A stretch of DNA of 5,145 nt from Planctomycetia bacterium (GTDB lineage Bacteria; Planctomycetota; Planctomycetia; Gemmatales; Gemmataceae), in assembly GCA_025356615.1 (NCBI GenBank), contig JANXSH010000543.1, positions 1 through 5,145 of the forward strand, given 5' to 3'. The notes under the pieces are model-generated. The model saw nothing but the letters and a program-made list of their open reading frames with translations. It made no database searches and was not told where the DNA came from. Every line of letters starts with the position of its first letter. Positions within the stretch are counted from its first letter, which is position 1. Shown piece after piece: positions 1 through 5,145 of the stretch. The translations under genes and the position numbers were made by a program.

Positions 1-550
1 GGCCGAGTTCGGCCCGACGGGCGTGGGCATCGACGAGCCACTCGCGCCGAAACACTTGCGGCGTCTGGGCCAGCCAGAGGCCCGCGCGGGGGACGGTCGC
101 CTCGACCCTGTTCTTCGCGTCGGCGCGCTTGACAGTGTCGCTCACCGGCACCGCGAGTAGGGCCGCGCCGGTCTCGGATGCGACGCGGAAGACGGCGTCG
201 ATGAGTTCGGCGGTGATGCACGGTCGTGCGGCGTCGTGGATGGAGACGAACTCGACCTCGTCGCGGAGTTTCGCCAGGGCGTTGCCGACGGAGTGGAACC
301 GCTCCGCGCCGCCGACCACGACCTCGATCCCGAGCAGCGCCAGGTGAGCGCCGTAGCGCGTGCGGAACGTCTCGAGGTCTTCCGCCGAGACGACGACGAG
401 GGTTTGCACCACGTCCTTCCGGTTGACGAACGCCTCGGCGGACCGCAGCCAGACGGCCCGGCCGTCGAGGGCGGCGAACACTTTCTTTTCCTGGTCGCCG
501 AAGCGAGACGACTTGCCGGCGGCGGGTAGGATGACGGCGAAGCGCGGCAT
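1..550 (-). CDS. ispD: 2-C-methyl-D-erythritol 4-phosphate cytidylyltransferase (IspD), N-terminal part, cut by left edge
   Basis: IspD transfers CMP from CTP to methylerythritol phosphate in the cytosolic MEP pathway for isoprenoid precursors. Reading from the ATG at 550 gives 183 codons without a stop. The C-terminus (about 45-50 residues of a usual ~230) lies outside the window, including the second substrate lysine region. Visible motifs: the nucleotide-binding start PAAGKSSRFG at residues 9-18, with R16 and K23 aligning to the catalytic R20 and K27 of E. coli IspD; IHDAARPC at 104-111, with D106 as metal/CTP ligand; VSDTVKRA at 136-143; and PRAGLWLAQTPQVF at 154-167, with R155 matching E. 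coli R157. These are family knowledge applied to residues seen here. A weak GGGG Shine-Dalgarno sits 8 bases before the ATG, and no better in-frame start is seen upstream. It is divergent from the phosphatase gene. A related sugar nucleotidyltransferase is possible, but the motif set favours IspD. Confidence 0.93.
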   Translation of the reverse strand, partial: MPRFAVILPAAGKSSRFGDQEKKVFAALDGRAVWLRSAEAFVNRKDVVQTLVVVSAEDLETFRTRYGAHLALLGIEVVVGGAERFHSVGNALAKLRDEVEFVSIHDAARPCITAELIDAVFRVASETGAALLAVPVSDTVKRADAKNRVEATVPRAGLWLAQTPQVFRREWLVDAHARRAELG

Positions 551-618
551 GGGTTGGTCCCCGCGAGTGAGAATTCCCTCCGACCATGATAGCACTCTCG
601 CCCGCGTCTTGGTATCGT

Positions 619-669
619 ATGCAGATCATCGCCCACGAATCGGAGGACGCCGAACATGATGCAGATCAT
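619..669. repeat. Pair of 11-base direct repeats between ispD and the phosphatase gene
   Basis: ATGCAGATCAT occurs at 619-629 and again at 659-669, with starts 40 bases apart. The second copy begins at the second Met codon of the phosphatase gene. With three upstream bases it forms a small inverted repeat (ATGAT, 4-base spacer, ATCAT; 656-669). The ATG of the first copy is not in frame with the gene. The repeat is real in the sequence. A role, such as an operator or a duplicated start region, is only a guess. The rest of the 551-655 divergent region shows no convincing -35/-10 pair. Confidence 0.4.
642..647 (+). promoter_or_regulatory. Ribosome binding site of the phosphatase gene
   Basis: GGAGGA lies 8 bases before the ATG at 656. 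It is a strong Shine-Dalgarno match and fixes the start there or at the adjacent ATG at 659. It rules out the much longer frame that opens upstream at 586. Confidence 0.75.
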
Positions 670-1114
670 GGAGAATCTCTACCTCGGCAATCGCGAACAC
701 GCCCTGGACCTGCACCGGCTCCGCGCGACCGGCATCACGCATATCGTGAACTGCGCCCACGAACTGCCGAACTACCACGAGGGGGTGTTCCACTATCACG
801 CGATGCGGATGACCGACCCCGACCCGGCCTTCCACGAGCGCATCGGGGCGGCGTGCGGATTCATCGACGAGGGCCGAGCCACCGGGAAGGTTCTCGTCCA
901 CTGCTTCGCGGCGGTCAGTCGCAGCCCCTCGACCATCCTCGCGTACCTGTGCCATCGAGGGGATACGCTGGAAGGTGCGGCCCGCCGCCTGGCGTCCGTT
1001 GCGTGGACCTACCCGGACGTGACGTTCCTAAAACAATTGGCCCGATTCCAGGCGCTCGAATACGAGATCGAGCAATACGAACTACTCGGCGACATCCTCG
1101 TCGGTCGCCGCTGA
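656..1114 (+). CDS. Dual-specificity protein phosphatase family protein (cysteine phosphatase)
   Basis: This is a compact 152-residue cytosolic protein of the DSP/PTP superfamily, which removes phosphate from Tyr/Ser/Thr or from other phosphorylated molecules through a cysteinyl-phosphate intermediate. The N-terminus reads as a DSP start (ENLYLGN at residues 6-12, then ITHIVNCAHELPNY at 27-40). D54 in RMTDPDP is the likely general acid. The catalytic loop is HCFAAVSRSP at 82-91, with nucleophile C83, phosphate-binding R89 and S90. The usual loop is HCxxGxSRS, so the Gly is Ala (A86, codon GCG at 911-913). The C-terminal helices (YPDVTFLKQLARF, 119-131) also fit the fold. The length matches a bare catalytic domain with no regulatory extension. 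It starts 105 bases from the divergent ispD and converges on the chemoreceptor gene, 26 bases from its stop, with no partner kinase in view. The substrate is unknown. Confidence 0.88.
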   Translation: MMQIMENLYLGNREHALDLHRLRATGITHIVNCAHELPNYHEGVFHYHAMRMTDPDPAFHERIGAACGFIDEGRATGKVLVHCFAAVSRSPSTILAYLCHRGDTLEGAARRLASVAWTYPDVTFLKQLARFQALEYEIEQYELLGDILVGRR

Positions 1115-1140
1115 GGCAGCCTGCTCGAAGAGGTCGAGGC

Positions 1141-2721
1141 TCAATGGTGTGCGTGGCGCGCCGGTCCCCGACTCTTTCCGTTCCGGGATGCCGCCAGTTC
1201 ACTCGGCCTGACCGGCGGGGGCGTCGGGTCGTCCCCTCTCTCGTGCGAACCTCGAGAGGGGACAGCCCCGGAGGGTCTTTCGGTGCCCGACGGGCGCGAC
1301 CGGCCGATAAGTATCTCCAGGTCGCGGGCGACCCGTGCCATCTGGTCCGCCCCCAGTTCCGTCTGGGCGGCCCCTTGGGTCGTTTCTCGCGCGGCCTCGG
1401 CCACGGCGGTGATGTTCCGGGCGATCTCGGAGGAACCGTTAGCCGTTTCCGAGACGTTGCGCGCCATCTCTACGGTGGTGGCGGTCTGCTCTTCGACGGC
1501 GGAGGCGATGGTGTTCTGGAAATCGTTGATTTGGTGGACGATGGTGCCAATCTGGCCGATGGCCTCGACCGCGTCCCGTGCATCTCTCTGGATGGCCTCG
1601 ATCTTCTGGCTGATCTCCTCGGTGGCCCGAGCGGTTTCCTTGGCGAGTTCCTTGACCTCGTTGGCAACCACCGCGAAGCCCTTGCCTGCTTCACCGGCGC
1701 GAGCCGCCTCGATGGTGGCATTGAGCGCCAGGAGGTTCGTTTGTTGCGCGATGGACGTGATGACTTTAATCACCTGGCCGATCACCGCGCTCGACTCCCC
1801 CAGTTTGGCCACCGTTTTGTTGGTCATGTCCACCATTTTGACGGCCGTGGTTGCGACACGCGCCGCATCGTGCGCGTTCCGTGCGATCTCGCGGATGGTG
1901 GTGCCCATTTCTTCGAAGCCCGTGGCGATCGACTGCACGTTGCTCGAAACCTGCTCCGCCGCTGCCGAGACGCTGCTGGCCTGGGCGGCCGTTTCCGTGG
2001 CGCTAGCGCTCATTTGTTGGCTCACTGCAGCCAGATCGCGAGAGCCGTGCGCGAGCAGGCCGGAATTGCGATCGAGCGCTCGGGTGGTGGCGCGGGCGAT
2101 GACCACGGTCAGGCCTGAGATAACCAGGACAAGCCCCCCGGCGACCAGCCCGATCATCCATTGCTGGTGTCGGATCTCTCTTTGTTGCGTCGTTCGCACC
2201 TCCTCCACCTGTTGCGAAAGGTGCTGGGCGATCTTTTCGAGTCGGTCGCTGGGGTACCGATCCTTCCCCTGGACCAGACGGTCGGCCTGGCCAGGCCCAT
2301 TGTCCTTGTTCTGCGTCATCACTTCCAAGGCAGAGCGATAGCTCTGCCCGAGGTTCTCGTGCGCCTCGATGAACTCATCCAGGTAGCCGAGAACCTGGGG
2401 ATCCTCAGTCTTGGATTTCAGTTGCCGGACCTTGTCGCGAATCTCGGCTTCCCTGGCGAAACAGGACTCGCGGTGCTTCGCACGGACTGCGGGTTGCGTG
2501 TACCGAAGGAGGATGTCTTTCCACTCTTGGACTTGCCACCGCAGGGAGACTTCCAAGAGGCGAGCCTGGTCGAGTTGGCGCACTTGGGTCGTCAGGACCG
2601 TCTCGTAGGTGCCCTGGATCACCCCGATCCGGTGCAGCAGGAACACGACGATCAACAGCGACAGCGTTAGCCCTAACCCGATGATGAGGTAGAGCCGCCC
2701 GGCGAGACCTAAACGGACCAT
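1141..2721 (-). CDS. Methyl-accepting chemotaxis protein, transmembrane, apparently without HAMP domain
   Basis: This 526-residue inner-membrane receptor should sense a periplasmic cue and control CheA through CheW. TM1 is at about residues 11-29. A mainly helical, four-helix-bundle-like periplasmic domain follows (30-188, with the QVQEWKDILLR patch at 63-73 that recurs in MCP sensor domains). TM2 is at about 189-209, then the cytoplasmic coiled-coil hairpin (about 230-470). The highly conserved tip is IAQQTNLLALNATIEAARAG (324-343) followed by GKGFAVVANEVKELA (346-360), which contact CheA/CheW. Only about 21 residues separate TM2 from the signalling helix, and no HAMP-like PL...DExG pattern is seen. 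The tail (475-526) is Pro/Arg/Ser-rich and likely disordered, with no CheR-binding NWETF-type end. The start at 2721 is chosen because GGAG lies 7 bases upstream and TM1 follows directly. The frame stays open further upstream, to ATG at 2913 and 3057, but that sequence looks non-coding. No che genes are nearby and the ligand is unknown. Confidence 0.92.
   Translation of the reverse strand: MVRLGLAGRLYLIIGLGLTLSLLIVVFLLHRIGVIQGTYETVLTTQVRQLDQARLLEVSLRWQVQEWKDILLRYTQPAVRAKHRESCFAREAEIRDKVRQLKSKTEDPQVLGYLDEFIEAHENLGQSYRSALEVMTQNKDNGPGQADRLVQGKDRYPSDRLEKIAQHLSQQVEEVRTTQQREIRHQQWMIGLVAGGLVLVISGLTVVIARATTRALDRNSGLLAHGSRDLAAVSQQMSASATETAAQASSVSAAAEQVSSNVQSIATGFEEMGTTIREIARNAHDAARVATTAVKMVDMTNKTVAKLGESSAVIGQVIKVITSIAQQTNLLALNATIEAARAGEAGKGFAVVANEVKELAKETARATEEISQKIEAIQRDARDAVEAIGQIGTIVHQINDFQNTIASAVEEQTATTVEMARNVSETANGSSEIARNITAVAEAARETTQGAAQTELGADQMARVARDLEILIGRSRPSGTERPSGAVPSRGSHERGDDPTPPPVRPSELAASRNGKSRGPARHAHH
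1231..1263. repeat. Inverted repeat in the 3' end of the chemoreceptor gene
   Basis: GTCCCCTCTC at 1231-1240 is perfectly complementary to GAGAGGGGAC at 1254-1263, around a 13-base loop. Outside it, GGGGC (1218-1222) can pair with GCCCC (1265-1269) across an uneven internal loop. The hairpin lies inside the codons for the disordered tail of the receptor, about 90-120 bases before its stop. No T-run follows on either strand, so it does not look like an intrinsic terminator. It may affect mRNA stability or simply reflect composition. Confidence 0.5.
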
Positions 2722-2728
2722 AGGTGAA

Positions 2729-2732
2729 CTCC
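2729..2732 (-). promoter_or_regulatory. Ribosome binding site of the chemoreceptor gene
   Basis: On the minus strand GGAG stands 7 bases before the ATG at 2721. It decides the start among several in-frame ATGs (2721, 2913, 3057), since a transmembrane segment follows directly from 2721. Confidence 0.65.
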
Positions 2733-2812
2733 GTAGTCGAACACCGCACAGCCGCAGGATGTAGCCATCCTTCGTGGCCGTGCGAGAAGGGGCGTTCCCG
2801 ATCGCTGCCGAA

Positions 2813-2826
2813 CGAACTATAGTTCG
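2813..2826. promoter_or_regulatory. Perfect 14-base palindrome, LexA/SOS-box-like operator candidate
   Basis: CGAACTATAGTTCG reads the same on both strands and fits CGAAC-N4-GTTCG, the LexA box known from Bacillus and actinobacteria. It sits in the 217-base intergenic region, 91 bases before the chemoreceptor start and 112 bases after the permease stop. Its centre, TATAGT, also resembles a -10 hexamer on either strand, but no good -35 is found 16-18 bases away. A repressor site over the receptor promoter is the simplest reading. The LexA motif of this organism is not known to me, so the regulator is an inference. The remainder of 2722-2938 shows only a weak 5-bp hairpin at 2879-2894. Confidence 0.5.
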
Positions 2827-2938
2827 AGAATTACTGGCGGGGCATAGTGCGCGGGCATTTCTTGCGATGCGGTAACGATCGGCACTCGAGCCGACAGTTC
2901 TCACGACGCGCATCGAGAAAGTAAGTCCGCACAGCCTC

Positions 2939-4291
2939 TCACTCGTGCCGTAGCGCCTCGATCGGGTCGAGTAACGCGGCCCGGCGGGCGGGATACAGGC
3001 CGAACGCCACGCCGATGACCACGGCGAAGGCCAGCGCCAGGAAGATCGACGGGACATGGACCTTCGCGGGCAGCGCTCCTCCGAAGAGGGACACGACCCA
3101 AGGCAGCGCGAAGACCATGGTCAGGCCGGCGATGGCACCGAGGAGGCCGCCGAGTGTCGTTTGTACCACCGCCTCGATGAGGAACTGCATCGTGATGTCC
3201 ATCCGCTTGGCCCCGAGGGCGCGGCGGATGCCGATCTCGCGGGTCCGCTCGGTCACGGTGGCGAGCATGATGTTCATGATGCCGATGCCGCCGACGAAGA
3301 GCGAGATGCTCGCGATGATGACGAGCAACGCCTGGTAGCGGGCCTTGGCGCGCTCGGCCTCCTCGAGGCGATCGAGCGGGACGGTGACGGTCCAGTCGGC
3401 CTTGGGGTGGCGGCTCAGGATCTCCCGCACCACGTCGCCGGTAGGCCGGACCTTGTCGATGTCGGAGACGGTAAGCGTAATCTGGTGGAGTTCGACCTGC
3501 TCGAGGGCGAACGACCCCGATTGTCGCAACAAGACTCGTTCGCCGAATCGACCGCGGCACGTCTCCAGGGGGATGTAGACATCGTGGTTGTAGTCCTCGG
3601 CGGCCTGGCTGCCGCCCGTGCCGCCGGTCGGTATGCGCTCCCGGAGGACGCCGACGACGGGGTAGAAGTTCGGTCCGATGCGGACGGTTTGGCCGAGCGG
3701 TTCGTTGAACGGGAAGAGCTTGTTGGCGACCGCCGAGCCGATGACGCAGACGTTTTGCATTCGGAAGCCGTCTTCGTGGAGGAGGAATCGCCCCGAGGCG
3801 AGTTCGAGCTGGTTCACGTCGGCATACTCGGGAGTCGTGCCCACGACTCGACTGCCGTGCATCAGCGCGAGGCGGCGGACCTCGACGGAGAAGGCCCGCA
3901 ACGGGACCATGCGGGTAATGTTGCCGGACTGCTCCATCGTTCCGATGCGCTCGTAGTCGGCCCGCGTGATGCCGTAGATCGCCACGCGCGTGCGCCTCGT
4001 ACTGGACGAATCGTCCGGCGGCTTGACGCTGCGGACAATGATGTTCGTCGCGCCCATGCGCTTGATGTCGTCGAGGGCGTCTTGCATGCTGCCCTCTCCG
4101 AACGCCATCAGGGCGATGACCGCGCCGGTGCCGATGATGATGCCGAGGACGGACAGGATGGCACGGAGTTTGTGCAGCCAAAGGCTGCGCAGCGCCAGGG
4201 ACATGCTCCTTCGGCCTTTTTCCGTGGCGATGACGGGGTACAGCAGGGCAGCGATGAAGGCCACCGACAGGAGAATCGTGATGATCGTCAT
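2939..4291 (-). CDS. MacB/FtsX-family ABC transporter permease
   Basis: This 450-residue inner-membrane subunit of a MacB/LolCDE-type exporter uses ATP-driven conformational change to push substrates (peptides, antibiotics, lipoproteins or signals in known relatives) through or out of the envelope. Residues 40-64 (HKLRAILSVLGIIIG onward) form the classic first transmembrane helix. A large extracytoplasmic MacB-type domain spans about 65-315. The FtsX domain is at about 322-443, with three helices and the conserved loop GGIGIMNIMLATVTERTREI (334-353) then GIRRALGAKR (354-363), which contacts the ATPase. The end is the typical GLYPARRAALLDPIEALRHE (431-450). An extra hydrophobic segment lies at about 3-21, before the usual family start near M30. 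The start at 4291 is chosen because GGAG is 9 bases upstream, whereas the ATG at 4204 has GGAG only 1 base away. It lies 20 bases after the ATPase stop, so the two are surely co-transcribed. The substrate is unknown. Confidence 0.92.
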   Translation of the reverse strand: MTIITILLSVAFIAALLYPVIATEKGRRSMSLALRSLWLHKLRAILSVLGIIIGTGAVIALMAFGEGSMQDALDDIKRMGATNIIVRSVKPPDDSSSTRRTRVAIYGITRADYERIGTMEQSGNITRMVPLRAFSVEVRRLALMHGSRVVGTTPEYADVNQLELASGRFLLHEDGFRMQNVCVIGSAVANKLFPFNEPLGQTVRIGPNFYPVVGVLRERIPTGGTGGSQAAEDYNHDVYIPLETCRGRFGERVLLRQSGSFALEQVELHQITLTVSDIDKVRPTGDVVREILSRHPKADWTVTVPLDRLEEAERAKARYQALLVIIASISLFVGGIGIMNIMLATVTERTREIGIRRALGAKRMDITMQFLIEAVVQTTLGGLLGAIAGLTMVFALPWVVSLFGGALPAKVHVPSIFLALAFAVVIGVAFGLYPARRAALLDPIEALRHE

Positions 4292-4311
4292 GGAGCGGAT
4301 CTCCGGGGGCG

Positions 4312-5091
4312 TCAGGTGGGCCGGAACATCTCGGGGGCGCGGGTCGGCGTCTCGATCGAATGGGAGACGGTCGGCGCCTGGATCTGGCCGATGCCTCGCG
4401 GGTGGGCGTTGCGGACATCGGATTCGATGTGCCCGTCGCGCATGCGGATGACTCGCTTGGCCCACTCGGCGATGTCGTTCTCGTGCGTGACCATGATGAT
4501 GGTCTTGCCCTCGAGGTTGAGCCGGGTGAGCATGACCATGATCTCGTCGCTCGTCTTCGTGTCGAGGTTGCCCGTCGGCTCGTCGGCGAGGATGAGCTGG
4601 GGGCGGTTGACGAGCGCCCGCGCGATGGCGACGCGCTGCTGCTGGCCGCCGCTGAGTTGCATCGGCCTGTGGTCGAGGCGATCGCCGAGGCCGACGAGTT
4701 CTGCGAGCGAGACGCACCACTCGCGGGTCGAGTCGTCGAGCTTGCAGCCCTGGTAGAGCAGCGGCACCTCGATGTTCTCGACGACGGTGTATTGCGCCAA
4801 CAAATTATAGGACTGGAAGATGAACCCGAGGTAGCGACTGCGGATTTCGGAGAGTTGGTCGTCGTCCATCGAGGCGACGTTTTCGTCGCCGAGATAGTAT
4901 TCGCCGCTGGTGGGGCGGTCGAGGCAGCCGACGAGGTTGAGGAGCGTCGATTTGCCAGAGCCGGACGGCCCCATGAGGGCGACGAAATCGCCCTCCTCCA
5001 CCTCGACCGACACCCCGCGCAAGGCGCGGACCGTGACGGCCTCGAGGTAGTAGTTCTTCACCAGATCGACGATGCGGAGGGCTGCGCCCAT
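4312..5091 (-). CDS. ABC transporter ATP-binding protein, MacB/LolD type
   Basis: This 259-residue cytosolic ATPase powers the permease encoded next. All catalytic motifs are intact: Walker A GPSGSGKST at 41-49, Q-loop Q93 in FIFQSYNLL, signature LSGGQQQR at 146-153, Walker B LILADEPTG at 166-174 with D170 and catalytic E171, D-loop NLD at 175-177, and H-loop H203 in VTHE. The spacing and the text around DEPTGNLD are typical of the lipoprotein/macrolide exporter (LolD/MacB) subfamily rather than importers. In proteobacterial MacB this domain is fused to the permease, while here it is a separate gene. After about residue 224 comes a tail of some 35 residues, rich in Pro/Thr/Arg/Ser and with no recognised motif, which is longer than usual. 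The start at 5091 has a weak GGGA 8 bases upstream. The frame is open to the right edge without another ATG/GTG/TTG. A periplasmic adaptor gene might lie further right. Confidence 0.94.
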   Translation of the reverse strand: MGAALRIVDLVKNYYLEAVTVRALRGVSVEVEEGDFVALMGPSGSGKSTLLNLVGCLDRPTSGEYYLGDENVASMDDDQLSEIRSRYLGFIFQSYNLLAQYTVVENIEVPLLYQGCKLDDSTREWCVSLAELVGLGDRLDHRPMQLSGGQQQRVAIARALVNRPQLILADEPTGNLDTKTSDEIMVMLTRLNLEGKTIIMVTHENDIAEWAKRVIRMRDGHIESDVRNAHPRGIGQIQAPTVSHSIETPTRAPEMFRPT

Positions 5092-5124
5092 GCGTGATGT
5101 CCCGGCTTTGGGAGAGTGTTCAGT

Positions 5125-5145
5125 CGTAGGGTGGGTCGAGCGAAG
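5125..5145. repeat. Left half of a probable REP-type palindromic repeat, cut by right edge
   Basis: The last 21 bases begin CGTAGGGTGGGTCGAG and run into CGAAG at the edge. From memory, this closely resembles the left arm of a dispersed hairpin repeat seen between genes in many bacterial genomes, where GGTGGGTC is followed by a short loop and then GACCCACC. The right arm would lie just outside the window, so only half can be seen and the call is tentative. It sits 34-54 bases upstream of the ATPase start, in the promoter or intercistronic region. Confidence 0.45.

Noticed and set aside
142..669. Minus-strand frame of 175 codons overlapping ispD
   Set aside because: It is a frame-shifted shadow of ispD, rich in Ser/Arg/Pro, with no motif. 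The IspD motifs lie in the neighbouring frame from 550.
1115..1140. Possible bidirectional terminator between the converging phosphatase and chemoreceptor genes
   Set aside because: Only a 4-bp GCCT/AGGC pairing is present and there are no T-runs on either strand.
586..2118. Long plus-strand frame (510 codons) running through the phosphatase gene and antisense to the chemoreceptor
   Set aside because: It crosses the well-supported phosphatase in another frame and then reads antisense to a clear MCP. Composition is skewed and no motifs are present, as expected from GC-rich codon bias.
1283..2341. Antisense frame (352 codons) opposite the chemoreceptor
   Set aside because: It is an antisense shadow of the conserved MCP signalling domain, a common false gene call in GC-rich genomes.
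2879..2894. Possible terminator hairpin (TCGGC / GCCGA) after the ABC operon
   Set aside because: There are only 5 base pairs around a 6-base loop and no T-run follows on the minus strand, so it is too weak to call.
2851..2895. Sigma-54-like (GGGCATTTCTTGC) or sigma-28-like (GCCGATCG) promoter for the chemoreceptor
   Set aside because: The sigma-54-like match has wrong GG-GC spacing and is on the wrong strand. The sigma-28-like match has no supporting -35 element.
2722..3057. N-terminal extension of the chemoreceptor from ATG at 2913 or 3057
   Set aside because: The 3057 start overlaps the permease 3' end. The added residues have no membrane segment or domain, and the ATG at 2721 has a good Shine-Dalgarno and leads straight into TM1.
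3056..5097. Long plus-strand frames opposite the permease and ATPase (3056-4756 and 4360-5097)
   Set aside because: Both ABC genes on the minus strand have intact family motifs throughout. The plus-strand products are Asp/Arg/Ala/Val-rich with no recognisable domain.

Overview
The window is GC-rich (roughly 60-65% by eye) and carries five protein genes. Four point left (ispD, a chemoreceptor, an ABC permease and its ATPase) and one points right (a dual-specificity phosphatase). The best guess for the source is a planctomycete, perhaps of the Gemmata group. That guess rests on the style of the MacB-type permease (its periplasmic segment around residues 230-275) and on the gene mix. It was not tested by any search.

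Layout from left to right. (1) 1-550, minus: the N-terminal 183 codons of ispD (isoprenoid precursor synthesis), cut by the left edge. (2) 551-655: a 105-base divergent intergenic region with a short direct repeat. (3) 656-1114, plus: a small dual-specificity protein phosphatase with a Gly-to-Ala change in its phosphate-binding loop. (4) 1141-2721, minus: a transmembrane methyl-accepting chemotaxis protein that appears to lack a HAMP domain. It converges on the phosphatase gene with 26 bases between the stop codons. (5) 2722-2938: a 217-base intergenic region holding a perfect 14-base palindrome that matches the Gram-positive/actinobacterial LexA (SOS) box pattern. (6) 2939-4291 and 4312-5091, minus: a two-gene operon for a MacB/LolCDE-type ABC exporter, with the ATPase first, then 20 bases, then the permease. 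(7) 5092-5145: upstream region of the ATPase, ending in what looks like the first half of a REP-type palindromic repeat cut by the right edge.

The ATPase and permease clearly work as one complex that couples ATP hydrolysis to mechanotransmission at the inner membrane. A MacA-like adaptor would be expected beyond the right edge. The chemoreceptor is an orphan here, with no che or flagellar genes in view. No functional link joins ispD, the phosphatase, the receptor and the transporter, so the window reads as ordinary chromosomal housekeeping and accessory genes. I see no convincing undescribed multi-gene system. The points most worth checking are the SOS-box-like palindrome, the HAMP-less receptor and the REP-like half-palindrome.
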